Shown here in pieces: positions 34,890 through 43,936 of a stretch of DNA of 64,000 nt. The stretch's first letter is position 1. Each line of letters opens with the position of its first letter. The position numbers and the translations under genes were made by a program. Source of the DNA: Bombardia bombarda (lineage: Eukaryota > Ascomycota > Sordariomycetes > Sordariales > Lasiosphaeriaceae); NCBI GenBank assembly GCA_030512295.1, contig JAULSR010000007.1, positions 954,501-1,018,500 of the forward strand, given 5' to 3'. The notes below the pieces were generated by a model. It did no database searches. It had not been told where the DNA came from and saw only the letters and a program-made list of their open reading frames with translations.

Positions 34890-35876
34890 ATGCCCGACAA
34901 AGAAAGCATTCAGAAACAGACAAATCGCCTTCATAAGAAACGCCCTCACGATCAACTAGATGACCCCCCTCGCCAGATTGAACCTCTCAGGATCGTTAAA
35001 GCGAAACAAGTGGGTAGCTCGGCAGTGACGACCACCTTGATCAAGACGGCGTCACCATGGGCTACTTATGAGAGGATCTACGAGCAGACTCTGGGAGACA
35101 AAGATCTAGTTCTAATTGCCGAAAAGAGAGGCATATCTGCCGAGCTTGTTGACATTCGCCGCTTTCCAGTGTTATCTACGGAACAAATTAAGATGCTACA
35201 GTTGATTCAACACCCGAAAATCGTCACAGTGCATGAAATCTATGGCGACAAGGCAAATCATCACATTGTCTACGAGCATATGCCACGATCGCTTCAAGAA
35301 GCTATTGGAAATCCTTATCTCAGTCGGCAACGCCTAGCAGCGATTGTAGGACAGGTTGGTTTGGTCCCTACTTTGCTGATGAATTTTGTTCTCATGGGTT
35401 GGTAGGTAGTTGAGGCGTTGGTTTATCTTGAGAAAATGGGATTGCAGCACGGCCATCTTAGCTGCTCTCGTATCCTGCTGCACCCAAGTGGTAGAGTTAA
35501 GCTCAGTAATTCATGGTCCCTCACCAGCTACCAAACCTAGCGCTGATCAAGGTGTACAGGTGGCCAGGAAAATTGTCGCCCCCTGAACTCCAAAAAAGAT
35601 GTCGTGGACCTGGGCTATATGATGATGGAATTGATGCAAGGTTATGTTAAGGAGGGGGCCAACCTAGGGCTTGATGATCCAGAGCACTGGGACTCGGATG
35701 TCGTAAACTTTCTTTCAGCGACAACATCTGCATCGTCTGCGAACGAGTTGAGCAAGGTCGGTCTCGCTTCATTTTGCGTCGAACCAGCTGCTAATTTGGA
35801 TTCAGCACCCATTCTTACGGTCTTGGCAAAAGGAAAAATTGAAAGGGCTGGTTTCTCTGGTTATGACGTGGACTAG
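34890..35876 (+). CDS. pseudokinase-like protein, 293 aa
   Basis: Exons 34890-35354, 35406-35505 and 35560-35876, with short introns (GTTGGT...GGTAG; GTAATT...ACAG) that preserve frame. The fold follows a kinase: RFPVLSTEQIKMLQLIQHPK (helix C and beta 4 region), HHIVYEHMPRSLQEAIG (hinge), LAAIVGQVVEALVYLEKMGL (helix E). The catalytic loop reads QHGHLSCSRILL, lacking the Asp, and no DFG is present, so catalysis is not expected. After it come QENCRP, DLGYMMMELMQGY and NFLSATTSASSANEL. This matches a fungal pseudokinase-like family I recall from accessory regions; its partner is unknown. It is paired head to head with the DUF3723 gene. Confidence 0.78.
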
Positions 35877-37469
35877 ACAAGATTATAAATATCTCGGGTG
35901 GCAAGAAAGGGTGTAGCTGCGGTGACACTTAGGGCAATAGCTAGCTAGCGGTGAACGGTATAACGGGTTCGTTACAGTTACGTTGTCTAAATTGAGCAAT
36001 ATGGTTGGTCAATGAAATGCAAAACAAGATGAGCTCGTGCAGAGGGAGACAAGAAGAACGAACTGCATGTGTCAGGGTCGACAAGCACCACCTGCAGCGG
36101 CTACCGGGAAAATAATTGTTGTGTGATGAGAGACGAAGAGGAAACCCAAAAAAAGGCTGCGGTATCCCAGGCAGCGAAATTTGGTGCCTACGCGGAATTC
36201 AGCTTAGGAGGGTTGGAGTGAGAAGCATTCTGCATGTGAGACCCTGCTTATGCGACCTGTCGCTCAAGACGGTCTGCACATGCAGGTGTTCGCTTGAGCT
36301 AATCTGCCTGAGAGGATGGGGTCATGTGCGTGGTCGCTTGCGCTGGAGCCTGCATGCGCACATTCGGGTCCTGTCCGAAAGGAACGGTTTTTGACGACAT
36401 TTTGATTCTGATAAAATTTTCAGCTATGACCTCTCCCAAAACCTTGTCAGCCCAAAAGCCAACGGTGGTGAGGCTTCCTGAGGATATTTCTCGTCTCCGC
36501 TAACTTGCTTCCACAGATTGTGCGCTATGGGTCTTCTGAAAGATCCTAGCGGACACGTGCCGAATGTAATTGGTTCCTGCTTGCGTACCGGTCCCGGGAC
36601 GTTGAGCAGTGAAGCACCGTAAATGGGCACCTCTGTCCTCACCTAAACTACCTGATAAAAGAAGGCGCGAAGATTTTCACCAAGTGCATGTCGTTCGTGT
36701 CATGGTTTAGAGGTGGGGTATGTGGGTTGCCTTAGGACTGCGACACTGGATGCTGTCCCGCTGCCAATCACTGCTCACGACGGCGGTGTCCAAGCAGATT
36801 TGTCTCGGCAGGTTCGGTCGTATGCACGTCTGCGCACGAGATCTACTGCTTGCGCAGATCTGCCTGCGATCTCGACCACGTAGGAGGATCTGCTTGAGGT
36901 TTTAGCCGCGTTGGCGATGCTGCCTACGCGGACTTCCGCTTAGGCTGTCGACCGCCGAAGAGGTTCTGCAGACGAAGCGCAGCTTGTGCCTGCAGTCTTG
37001 ACGATGAGCAATCGTTGTTAAAGAGCACAGCTCTCCTCTCGTGGCTAGCCGACAGAAAAAAAGGCGAGGCTCTTCACCAACGAGAGGTACAGGTGTCTGC
37101 TGTGGATGCTCCACATGAAATTATCTCATTGGCTCCACGTAGTGTAGGCCTACAATAGCGAGATGGGTTCCTGCATATGCAAATGCATGGCTCGTCCACT
37201 GTCCCACCTCCATAGCTGTTTCTGACAATGAATGGCATTGTACCGTTTACTTTTGCATTTTTGGTGAGAGCATGCGTTATATCTCCAAATAGAAGCTTCT
37301 GGAACTCGTGTTCCTGAATTACGTCAACTGTGCCCCACTTATTCGAGTATAAAGCCATCTCCTCTCCCCGGGAATGAGGAATGGTCCCATTCCTCATTCC
37401 CGTTCGGCATTACGTAGGGTGCAGGCCCTCTTCGTTGCGACCCTTGTTCCAACATACTCTCGTTCAATT
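35877..37469. other. 1.6-kb intergenic region with GC-rich degenerate repeats
   Basis: No gene supported. Between about 36230-36360 and 36780-36960 the DNA repeats variants of short words (CGCTTGAG, TCTGC, GCGCAGATCTGC, GCGATCT) in a loose pattern. The second copy of GTAGGCCTACAATAGCG is at 37144-37160 and a perfect palindrome is at 37369-37402. A 107-codon minus-strand frame (37397-37074) begins in that palindrome and has no recognised domain. Confidence 0.5.
37369..37402. repeat. perfect 34-bp palindrome (16-bp arms, 2-bp loop)
   Basis: Arm CGGGAATGAGGAATGG at 37369-37384, loop TC, exact reverse complement at 37387-37402. It lies 68 bp before the start codon of the 592-aa gene, so it would be in its promoter or leader and could form a strong hairpin in RNA or a cruciform in DNA. 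Confidence 0.9.
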
Positions 37470-39353
37470 ATGACCTTCAAAGACCTGCATCATGCTAAGA
37501 AGGTCCCTTAGACCCTGACCCCCAATCCTTGACCTAAATGATAACAACTAGATAGGCCATCCGAGACGGTATCCGTTACGTTAATTCGTATCTCAATCCC
37601 GATGCGGATGATGCCAGGAGCCACCTTGCCGACATACTAGAGATGTTTACTGGAACTTGGTTTGAGACTTTGTTGGCGACTCCCACATCGACCCCAGCGA
37701 TGACTTCAATGGCGACCCCGATGATGACCCCAGCATCGGTTACAGGACCGATTTCTGCATTATCACTAGCACGGACAACTTGTGGTAATGAAGCATCTTC
37801 GAGGGACCCCGACCCCAACCTAATGACTCTGCTCTTAGTTCTCCCGGCAAATGTAACTGACCCCACATGCAATTCGACTGAGCCAAGTAACCCCGATTCC
37901 AATCCAACGACCTTTCCCTCAGCCACTCCCACAGAGATGACGAATCCCGTTTGTAACTCGACTGAGCTGGTTCAGGCTCCCTCATCCTCGACGGAACCCA
38001 ACGAAGAAGCGCACGACCTCTCTCATGGCTCACCTGATGCAGGGACCAGCCAGAATAAACAAGAGAAGGCCAGGAGAGGTAAAAAACGCCAAACAGGTAA
38101 AAGGAGTGAAGCGAGAACAGACCCAAGAAGAGACAAACCCGTCCCATGTCCGGAGGCTAGGAAGAAGCTACAGCCAACTCGCTCTAAAATATTCAAGACG
38201 TTCTGGAACTTCTGTCTTACTAGTCTCGGTATGCAGAAACCGGTGTACACATTCAATGCTTCAGACTCGGAAGTTAAACGGTTGTACGAACTGTACAAGT
38301 ATAACCAGACGATGTGCGAGAATGCCAAGAATGAAGCTAACAAGTTTCGCATATATTCTTTCTTGAATGTGATGCTGATCGCAGAGATCTATCAGGGAGA
38401 GAGGGTACGGCAGCATGCGGAGTTGGTGCGCAAATCACCACACCCGGAACGGATCCTGCCGCTTGATCATCCAAATCGGGATCGGATTGGAAGAGATGAG
38501 GCCTTAAACATACTGACACGACATCTGCTTGGACTTGGGTCTAAGCACAAATTCTGCAAGGATGATCCTCTGAGGGGTCTTATCTCAGAGCCTATCCGTA
38601 TCGGAAGAGTCCTCAATGCTTTGAAGGATGCGATAGGATGGGCTGCTGTAATCGTCCCGGGCTTATATCTGTCAAACGAGCAGTGAGTTTTACCTGTGTC
38701 TCTTTACTAGCCTATCATGCCGTTAATTTCATAGCTACAACCGTATCGGGATTAAAGAGACCGGGAAGCTCGTTGAATACGTTAAAACCACCTATGCGGA
38801 TTTCATACCAGAGCTGCGTGCCATATCCGATGTTGTGGAGGATTTATTGTTTCATCGTCATCCTCCCGGAGCTTCACTGAACATTTTGTCCGTGTCTGCG
38901 GCCTATTCCGATACACACCAGGATATGGATCTGACTCGTTGGGTTTCTTGGAACTATGGGTTTAATACCTACCAAGATATGCCGGATACGGCGGAGCAGT
39001 CGTTGTCCGAGGTCGGTTCCCATGTTGATCAAGATCGGTCGGAGAAGGTGGCCGAGCAACAAAATGTAACGGATCAGTCGTTGATCGCGGCCGATTCCCA
39101 CCAGAAATGGCACCAGAAAGCGATCGAGCCACAAGATGAGACAGATCAGTCTTCAAAGACTGATTCCCATGCCCAAACAGTAATCCATGACGCCATTCAA
39201 GTCGAGTCGCCCAGTGCGACCGATTTGCAAGAGGGTTTGTATAATTCCGATTTCGATTTTGCCACGAACAATTTCGTGCAGCATTATGAGGCAGACGAAA
39301 TGGACTACTCAACTCCAAAATCTTGCCCTGAGAGGTTTCCCACTACCGACTAG
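37470..39353 (+). CDS. hypothetical fungal protein, 592 aa
   Basis: Exons 37470-37502, 37556-38682 and 38735-39353. The first 11-codon exon (MTFKDLHHAKK) is joined through an intron with the unusual donor GTCCCT to AIRDGIRYVNSYLNP; this keeps frame, but a later start at 37643 is possible. A Thr/Pro/Ser-rich low-complexity region (about residues 45-165) and a basic stretch follow. Then comes a compact conserved-looking domain (about 215-400): VKRLYELYKYNQTMCENAK, RIYSFLNVMLIAEIYQGER, GRDEALNILTRHLLGLGSKH, IRIGRVLNALKDAIGWA and TGKLVEYVKTTYADFIPELR. The tail is acidic. I do not know a function; I have the impression of relatives in other fungal accessory regions. Confidence 0.78.
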
Positions 39354-40407
39354 TCGGTCTCTGCAACAGGACCTTGCTATCCTGTTCTGCTTGCCAGAAA
39401 CTTGGTTGTTGTACATGGTACGAAAAGACATCTTTGGGGGCAGGGAAGCGCATTTCATTGAAACAAAAAGGAAAAGGAGGAAAAAGAAAAGAGAATTGAA
39501 ACAAGAAAAAAAAAAGTTGGGGGGGGGGGGGGGGAAGAGAGGACAAAGGAGTACAGAGAAGCTGAATTACGGAATGAATGAAGGTGTGAAGGAAAGTAAC
39601 GAATTCACGCACAGCTAATTTTATATTAACTCAGCCTCCACACTGCATCCCTTTAGGATACTCAAAATTTACGCTCGTTACAATGAGCCTGCCACCAGAC
39701 AGGTCGCACCCCTACGTGGGTTTCTTCTTCAAGCTTGACGTAAAGGTGATGATCACTTCCTCGACAACTAATCTATAACAACCCACGGTTATACATGTAT
39801 TCTCTTTGCCAGTATTACCCACCCGTTTGCTTTTGTTCTGCCTTCTTCGCCTGTCAGAGATCCGGGGCGATCACTTGGGCTGGCAATGTCTATACTTGGT
39901 ACTCGCACTCTCTCTTGTGGCTTAGGCCTAGGCCGCTGTTCTCTGCCACCTAGATGTGCAATGGGAAGAAACTTGACGGTAGTTGATTACTGACGCACGC
40001 TCTACAGCACATGAATGTCAATGTCGAGAATTAATTGTACACAGAACATTGGAAAACGTTCCCAACCCAACCCAAGTGCCACCCCCGACGCCGACTGGGC
40101 CATGCTTATAAAAACTCTGGTCACTTCCACCTTGGCTTGCTTGTCTTTGATCCGAAATTTTATAGTTCCCTTCTCTTTATGTTCTCGACTGATTTACTCT
40201 GGGTGTTCCTTCCACCCTCCTGTCATAGAAGATTCGGAGCAATCGCCTCGACCGGCAATATCTGTTACTTGGTACTTATCGTCTTTCTCATAGCTTGAGC
40301 TGCCATGCCGCTTCAGCCTGATATCCGCAGCGGTCACCTGAATTGGCAATGGAAAGCTTCTTTCCTACTTATCTAATTAACCATCAAATCGACGAAACTT
40401 GGAGGGG
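39354..40407. other. 1.05-kb intergenic region between convergent genes
   Basis: Holds the 3' region of the 592-aa gene with a purine-only tract, then two related short segments around 39830-39910 and 40140-40270 (both contain 'TTTTGTTCT/TTATGTTCT...GATTCGGAGCAATC/GATCCGGGGCGATC' -like words), which suggest a diverged local duplication. No gene supported. Confidence 0.45.
39506..39534 (+). repeat. homopolymer tract A10-GTT-G16
   Basis: Ten A at 39506-39515 and sixteen G at 39519-39534, inside a purine-rich stretch (about 39465-39550) just after a stop codon. Prone to length change and to sequencing error. Confidence 0.9.
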
Positions 40408-40623
40408 TCAGTCGCTAACAAGCTCCGTCGGCGGTGGTGGCCACGCCCCGTCAGTTGATTTGAATACGTAGCTTTGCCCCTTTCGGCGTAGCAAGATGTA
40501 AACATCAGCGTGATAGATCTCATGAACATCGAAACCGGTCCTCTGCAACGTACGCCATCTCTTCTGGAAATTTTCGCCACTGCGGTCTCTCTTTACCAAT
40601 GGGGCAGTGTGATTGTGAGCCAT
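40408..40623 (-). CDS. small MADS-box-like protein, 71 aa
   Basis: Single exon. The sequence KRDRSGENFQKRWRTLQRTG, then IYHADVYILLRRKGQSYVFK resembles the core of a MADS/SRF-type DNA-binding domain: a basic helix followed by a hydrophobic beta strand. It ends WPPPPTEL. Similar mini-MADS proteins occur in many fungal accessory regions, to my knowledge. TATAAATA on the minus strand at 40688-40681 lies about 58 bp upstream of the ATG and supports a real gene. It is the first gene inward from the captain. Function as a transcription factor is inference; it lacks any activation or K-box region. Confidence 0.7.
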   Translation of the reverse strand: MAHNHTAPLVKRDRSGENFQKRWRTLQRTGFDVHEIYHADVYILLRRKGQSYVFKSTDGAWPPPPTELVSD

Positions 40624-40680
40624 GCTTGAAGAAGGAAGACGGTCGGAAGAACAAGTTGCTAATTTGGGATGTGGGCTACA

Positions 40681-40688
40681 TATTTATA
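40681..40688 (-). promoter_or_regulatory. TATA box of the mini-MADS gene
   Basis: TATAAATA on the minus strand, about 58 bp upstream of the start codon at 40623. Confidence 0.55.
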
Positions 40689-40901
40689 CGAAAAACATCC
40701 CGCTCCTCTCGTATCTGGAACTCTCTCGAGCCGTTGCTGTCATGAAACCGGAGCCCAGATCCAAGGTAACCATATGCTATTTGGGGCCATAAACAGACAA
40801 GTGGAAGATTTACAAGCGCATCAATACTCCACCTATTTTCAAAAGCAACATCCATTCTACATATCGTATCGATCTAATACCCAGAACCAACACGAACCTC
40901 C

Positions 40902-43519
40902 TCATTTTCGAAGTTTTACGCCATGCACCTTTTGAACATGGTTCTTGAAATGATCTAGACTAGTCAAAAAATCACCCAACGGCTTGCACTTGGGATGATG
41001 GCAGACCCATGTCGCACGTGCAGGTTGCCGTCGCAGGTGCACCTTCTCCACGTGGTCCATCATATAAGAAACACGACTGAACTTGCGCGTTCTGTCCTTG
41101 TAAGACAGACGTTCATCTCCAACGCAATAAATGCATTGTGTCCTCTCCAATACGAGGGGAATGTTCTCTCGCTTCTCAATGGCCAGGGATTTAGAATGAC
41201 TCGCCTCCGAAGCATCTAGCAACTCTTCTGTGCCATCTGCTAAAGTCGAGTTTGCTGGACGGACCTCCCTTTGAGAAGCAAGAGCCACCATGAGATTGAT
41301 GGCGCGGACTTTTCGACGGGTGATGTCATCGAGGCTCAGTTCCTGCTTGAAATCGCATAGAATCTTTTGCAGTCGGTTTCGTTCCTGAAGGTGGTGCTCC
41401 AACGTTGGCTCAACTTCTCTTTCGACCACCACCCCGCTTAATTGCCTCTCAAGCTCTTCATCATAAAGGCGACGTCGCCATACGTCTTGATATATCTTGG
41501 TCATATCATCTCGAAAATTCTTCTCGGCATTCCGGAGTTCCCGTCGGAGCTCCGAATATTTTCGACGAACCCGCTTCGGAGAAAGTCGGATGAACTTGAA
41601 TTCTTGCCGAATGGCGATTGACATGCGCTTCACGCGCCTCGACAGCTCGACGATATCTGGGTCTGCAGGAAGCTCATCAAGCTCTAACTTTGGAATCTCC
41701 TTTGGGACTTCGGGGTTGCATCTGATGCTCATATGCGTAAAAGCCCGGGTGAGGCCGTCTGCGGACGGATCTCGTTCGAGGTAGGCATCTTGCACGTTGA
41801 AGCCGACTCGGTGGTTCAAGTAGGCATTTGCCAAGCACCCTGTCATAGGATCGTGCCTCATGACCTGATCTACCACCGCATCGGGCGCTAAACCGATGAT
41901 TGCATTGGCATTACCGCGCCGCATACAGTAAGACGTCCACTTCTCCTCTGATCCAAAACTCTTGCCAATACGGTCGAGGTAGAATGCGTATGTTGCATAC
42001 TTCATGGGATCTACGGGAGACTTCTCCCATCCTCCAGAGGTCGTCCTCACCGATTTCCGAAACACGGGCGTCTTAAGTTTGCAAGGTTTCCAGTGGACTT
42101 TGACCGCGTCTTTGCCTAGCTTGGTGGCGAAGAACGGCTCTGCGGAATCATAACCATCAACCTGGATGGCGTCGTCTCGGAGGGCTCGGGCCAAAATATG
42201 GCTTATGGGGCAAAGAATTGGCAAAGGATGTTCACGGAACAGGAAGACCGTCCTGTCACAAAAAAACGTCAGCGGTCGTAGTCAGATTACACTTCCCTAG
42301 GTTGGCAATCTCACGGCTTCGGCTTGTTGTCTGCTCCTTTATGATACCGGAGGTAAACCTCCATTGCAAGCACATCTCTGCCACTCTTCTTAGGATCTTT
42401 GACAATCCAAAGTGTCAAATCCTCATAGCATAGCGCTTTGTGAAGTCGAGTAGGCCCCGTTTCTAGACCTGCGGGCGTCTGAAGTGGCTGCGCCTGCAAT
42501 TCGTTCTGGCTGTCTTTGGTGGCGTCTGTCACGTCCGAGTCGTATCCGTCGTCCGAGTCGAACACAGTGTGGTCATCATTATCCGAGTTGTAATTGCTAT
42601 CATCGCCGTCATCGTCATCCTCAATAATTTGCTCTCTTACCATGCATTTTTGATGCCCCGATAAGCTAAGCTCTTCATCTTTCTCTGTCAGAGGGTCTTC
42701 ACGGCCCCTGCTTCTGGTACCGTCGACGAGCTCGGCCGGTCTACAAGCAGTATAGGCTTGGAAAAGCATGATTGTGGGAAGGTCCAATCGATCATCCTCT
42801 GTGGGGAAGACAGACCTGTCGCGGGACCAGTGATGTGTGAGTCCCAACAGCAAGTCGTCAACGCCCATCACAGGCTTAGTCTTGGGTAGGTCGTCGAGAC
42901 GGAATTTGGCCTTCAAGATGCCATTGATATACTGTCGAAGTTAGGCGCTAAGCTCGATGGAAGCGATGAATTGGCCACTTACTTTGACAATTTCCTCGCA
43001 ATCGTTCGCATTGACGACATCGCCTTTGTTGGCTCTCCGATACAGCATCTTAAAGTCCCGCCAATACTGGTTGACGGTCTTCTTCTTGGATCGCTTACGT
43101 TTGGGCTTCAGATACGTCTCACAGATCCAGTGGAGGAAGGACATGATCAAGCCTTTGTCACAGCAGCGGGCGCTGATCGCAGCTTCCCATGAGCCGTATG
43201 AATTCTCACGGCAGAATCTGTTCTTGGGGTCAATATCGGCCCCATTGCAGATTGACTTGCTCTGAATGTCCAAGGAAGCTTACCTCATGAACTTCTTTTT
43301 GATATAGTAAATGTTGGCCCTGGTATTGTCGGCATCAAGGGGAGGGATGAAAGATGTCTCGTTCAGCCGCTCCCGCATAGCCTGGTAGCCTATGGAATTG
43401 ACTTTCCATTTTTCTTCCTCTTTTCGGACCTGGGAGTCTCGATGGCGCTTCTTGGCCGCATCTTGAAGAGCATGGACAATATCTTGATGAAGGGGTCGAC
43501 GTGCAAGTACTGGAGCCAT
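40902..43519 (-). CDS. DUF3435 tyrosine recombinase, putative Starship captain, 812 aa
   Basis: Four exons (43519-43284, 43217-42983, 42931-42315, 42252-40902) with strong splice sites and matching phases. The start MAPVLARRPLHQDI is preferred over an in-frame ATG at 43615 with an implausible leader. Helical N-terminal core-binding region: GSWEAAISARC, KPKRKRSKKKTVNQYWRDFK. Recombinase residues: Arg of YTACRPAEL (about 221), the SYCMRRGNANAI block (Arg about 474-475), VMRH (about 495-496) and the tyrosines of NAYLNHRVGFNVQDAYL (about 507 and 520). An acidic insertion (DDDDGDDSNY) lies between. At the C-terminus are two C2H2-like fingers (QCIYC...H-x4-H at about 736-772; VCHHPKC...H-x4-H at about 779-810). 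In Starships such enzymes catalyse integration and excision. Its place 0.4 kb inside the right border, reading inward, fits a captain. Related non-captain DUF3435 genes also exist. Confidence 0.88.
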
Positions 43520-43887
43520 AGATGTAAAAGAAGCAGAGGGACCAAAAAGAATGCGAGAAGCTCGGTCTGAAACGAACCAAAGAGACAATAGAAGAGAGAA
43601 GCAATGAGTGACCAAGCGAACGAGCCAGAGGCCAGATGTGAGTCAAGGAAGGAATGAGTTTCTGTGCTGGGTCAATGACGGAGGCCCGAGGACCATACCG
43701 TACTTATACTTGCGCCTTGGCCCCATGGCACAAGGCACAAAGGTGCAAGTTTTGAGATTCGATGAGCACATGGGTAAAGGGGAAGAAAACAGCGATTCGA
43801 GTCCATGAAAGACACCCCCCTCCCTCCCCGGCCTTCTCTGGAGAAATGGGCGTCACATATTTGGCGAGCGGTGGAGCCCGCCAAAAG

Positions 43888-43905
43888 CGGCGTCAAATGA
43901 CGCCG
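43888..43905. repeat. 18-bp palindrome near the right terminus
   Basis: CGGCGTCA, AA, TGACGCCG: perfect 8-bp arms around two bases, about 30 bp inside the right border. A further single GGCGTCA is at 43849-43855. Confidence 0.85.
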
Positions 43906-43916
43906 GATTTGGAAGG

Positions 43917-43935
43917 CAAACCCGGCACACTCAGA
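43917..43935 (-). repeat. right terminal repeat of the putative Starship
   Basis: On the minus strand it reads TCTGAGTGT then GCCGGGTTTG, then GCCTTCC further inside, the same words as at 13004-13035. Beyond it the sequence turns AT-rich at once. Confidence 0.55.
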
Positions 43936-43936
43936 C

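Larger units (their letters stand above)
13004..43936 (-). mobile_element. putative Starship giant transposon, about 30.9 kb
   Basis: GC-balanced, intron-rich segment inserted between two RIP-degraded retrotransposon blocks. The DUF3435 tyrosine recombinase at 40902-43519 lies at its right end, about 0.4 kb from the border, and is transcribed inward, as Starship captains are. The interior holds DUF3723 (32056-34685), a ferric reductase (30022-31785) and a Myb/SANT gene (14220-15825), families known to recur as Starship cargo. The borders share inverted words: TCTCAGTGT (13004-13012) against TCTGAGTGT on the minus strand (43935-43927), and GCCGGGTTTG (13026-13035) against its complement at 43917-43926. 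TTAT at 13001-13004 and 43937-43940 may be the target duplication, though a 4-mer match in AT-rich DNA is weak. By the captain convention the 5' end is on the right. Confidence 0.8.
43520..43936 (-). promoter_or_regulatory. captain promoter and right (5') Starship terminus
   Basis: About 420 bp between the captain start codon and the AT-rich flank. The outer 90 bp are built of repeated GGCGTCA words (plus strand 43849-43855 and 43889-43895, inverted 43898-43904) and a GGCG/CGCC-rich stretch, which could be binding sites for the recombinase. The last bases carry the inverted copies of the left-end words. Confidence 0.55.

Noticed and set aside
37074..37397. 107-codon minus-strand frame upstream of the 592-aa gene
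   Set aside because: Starts inside a perfect palindrome, has no recognised domain and no support from splice sites or a promoter.
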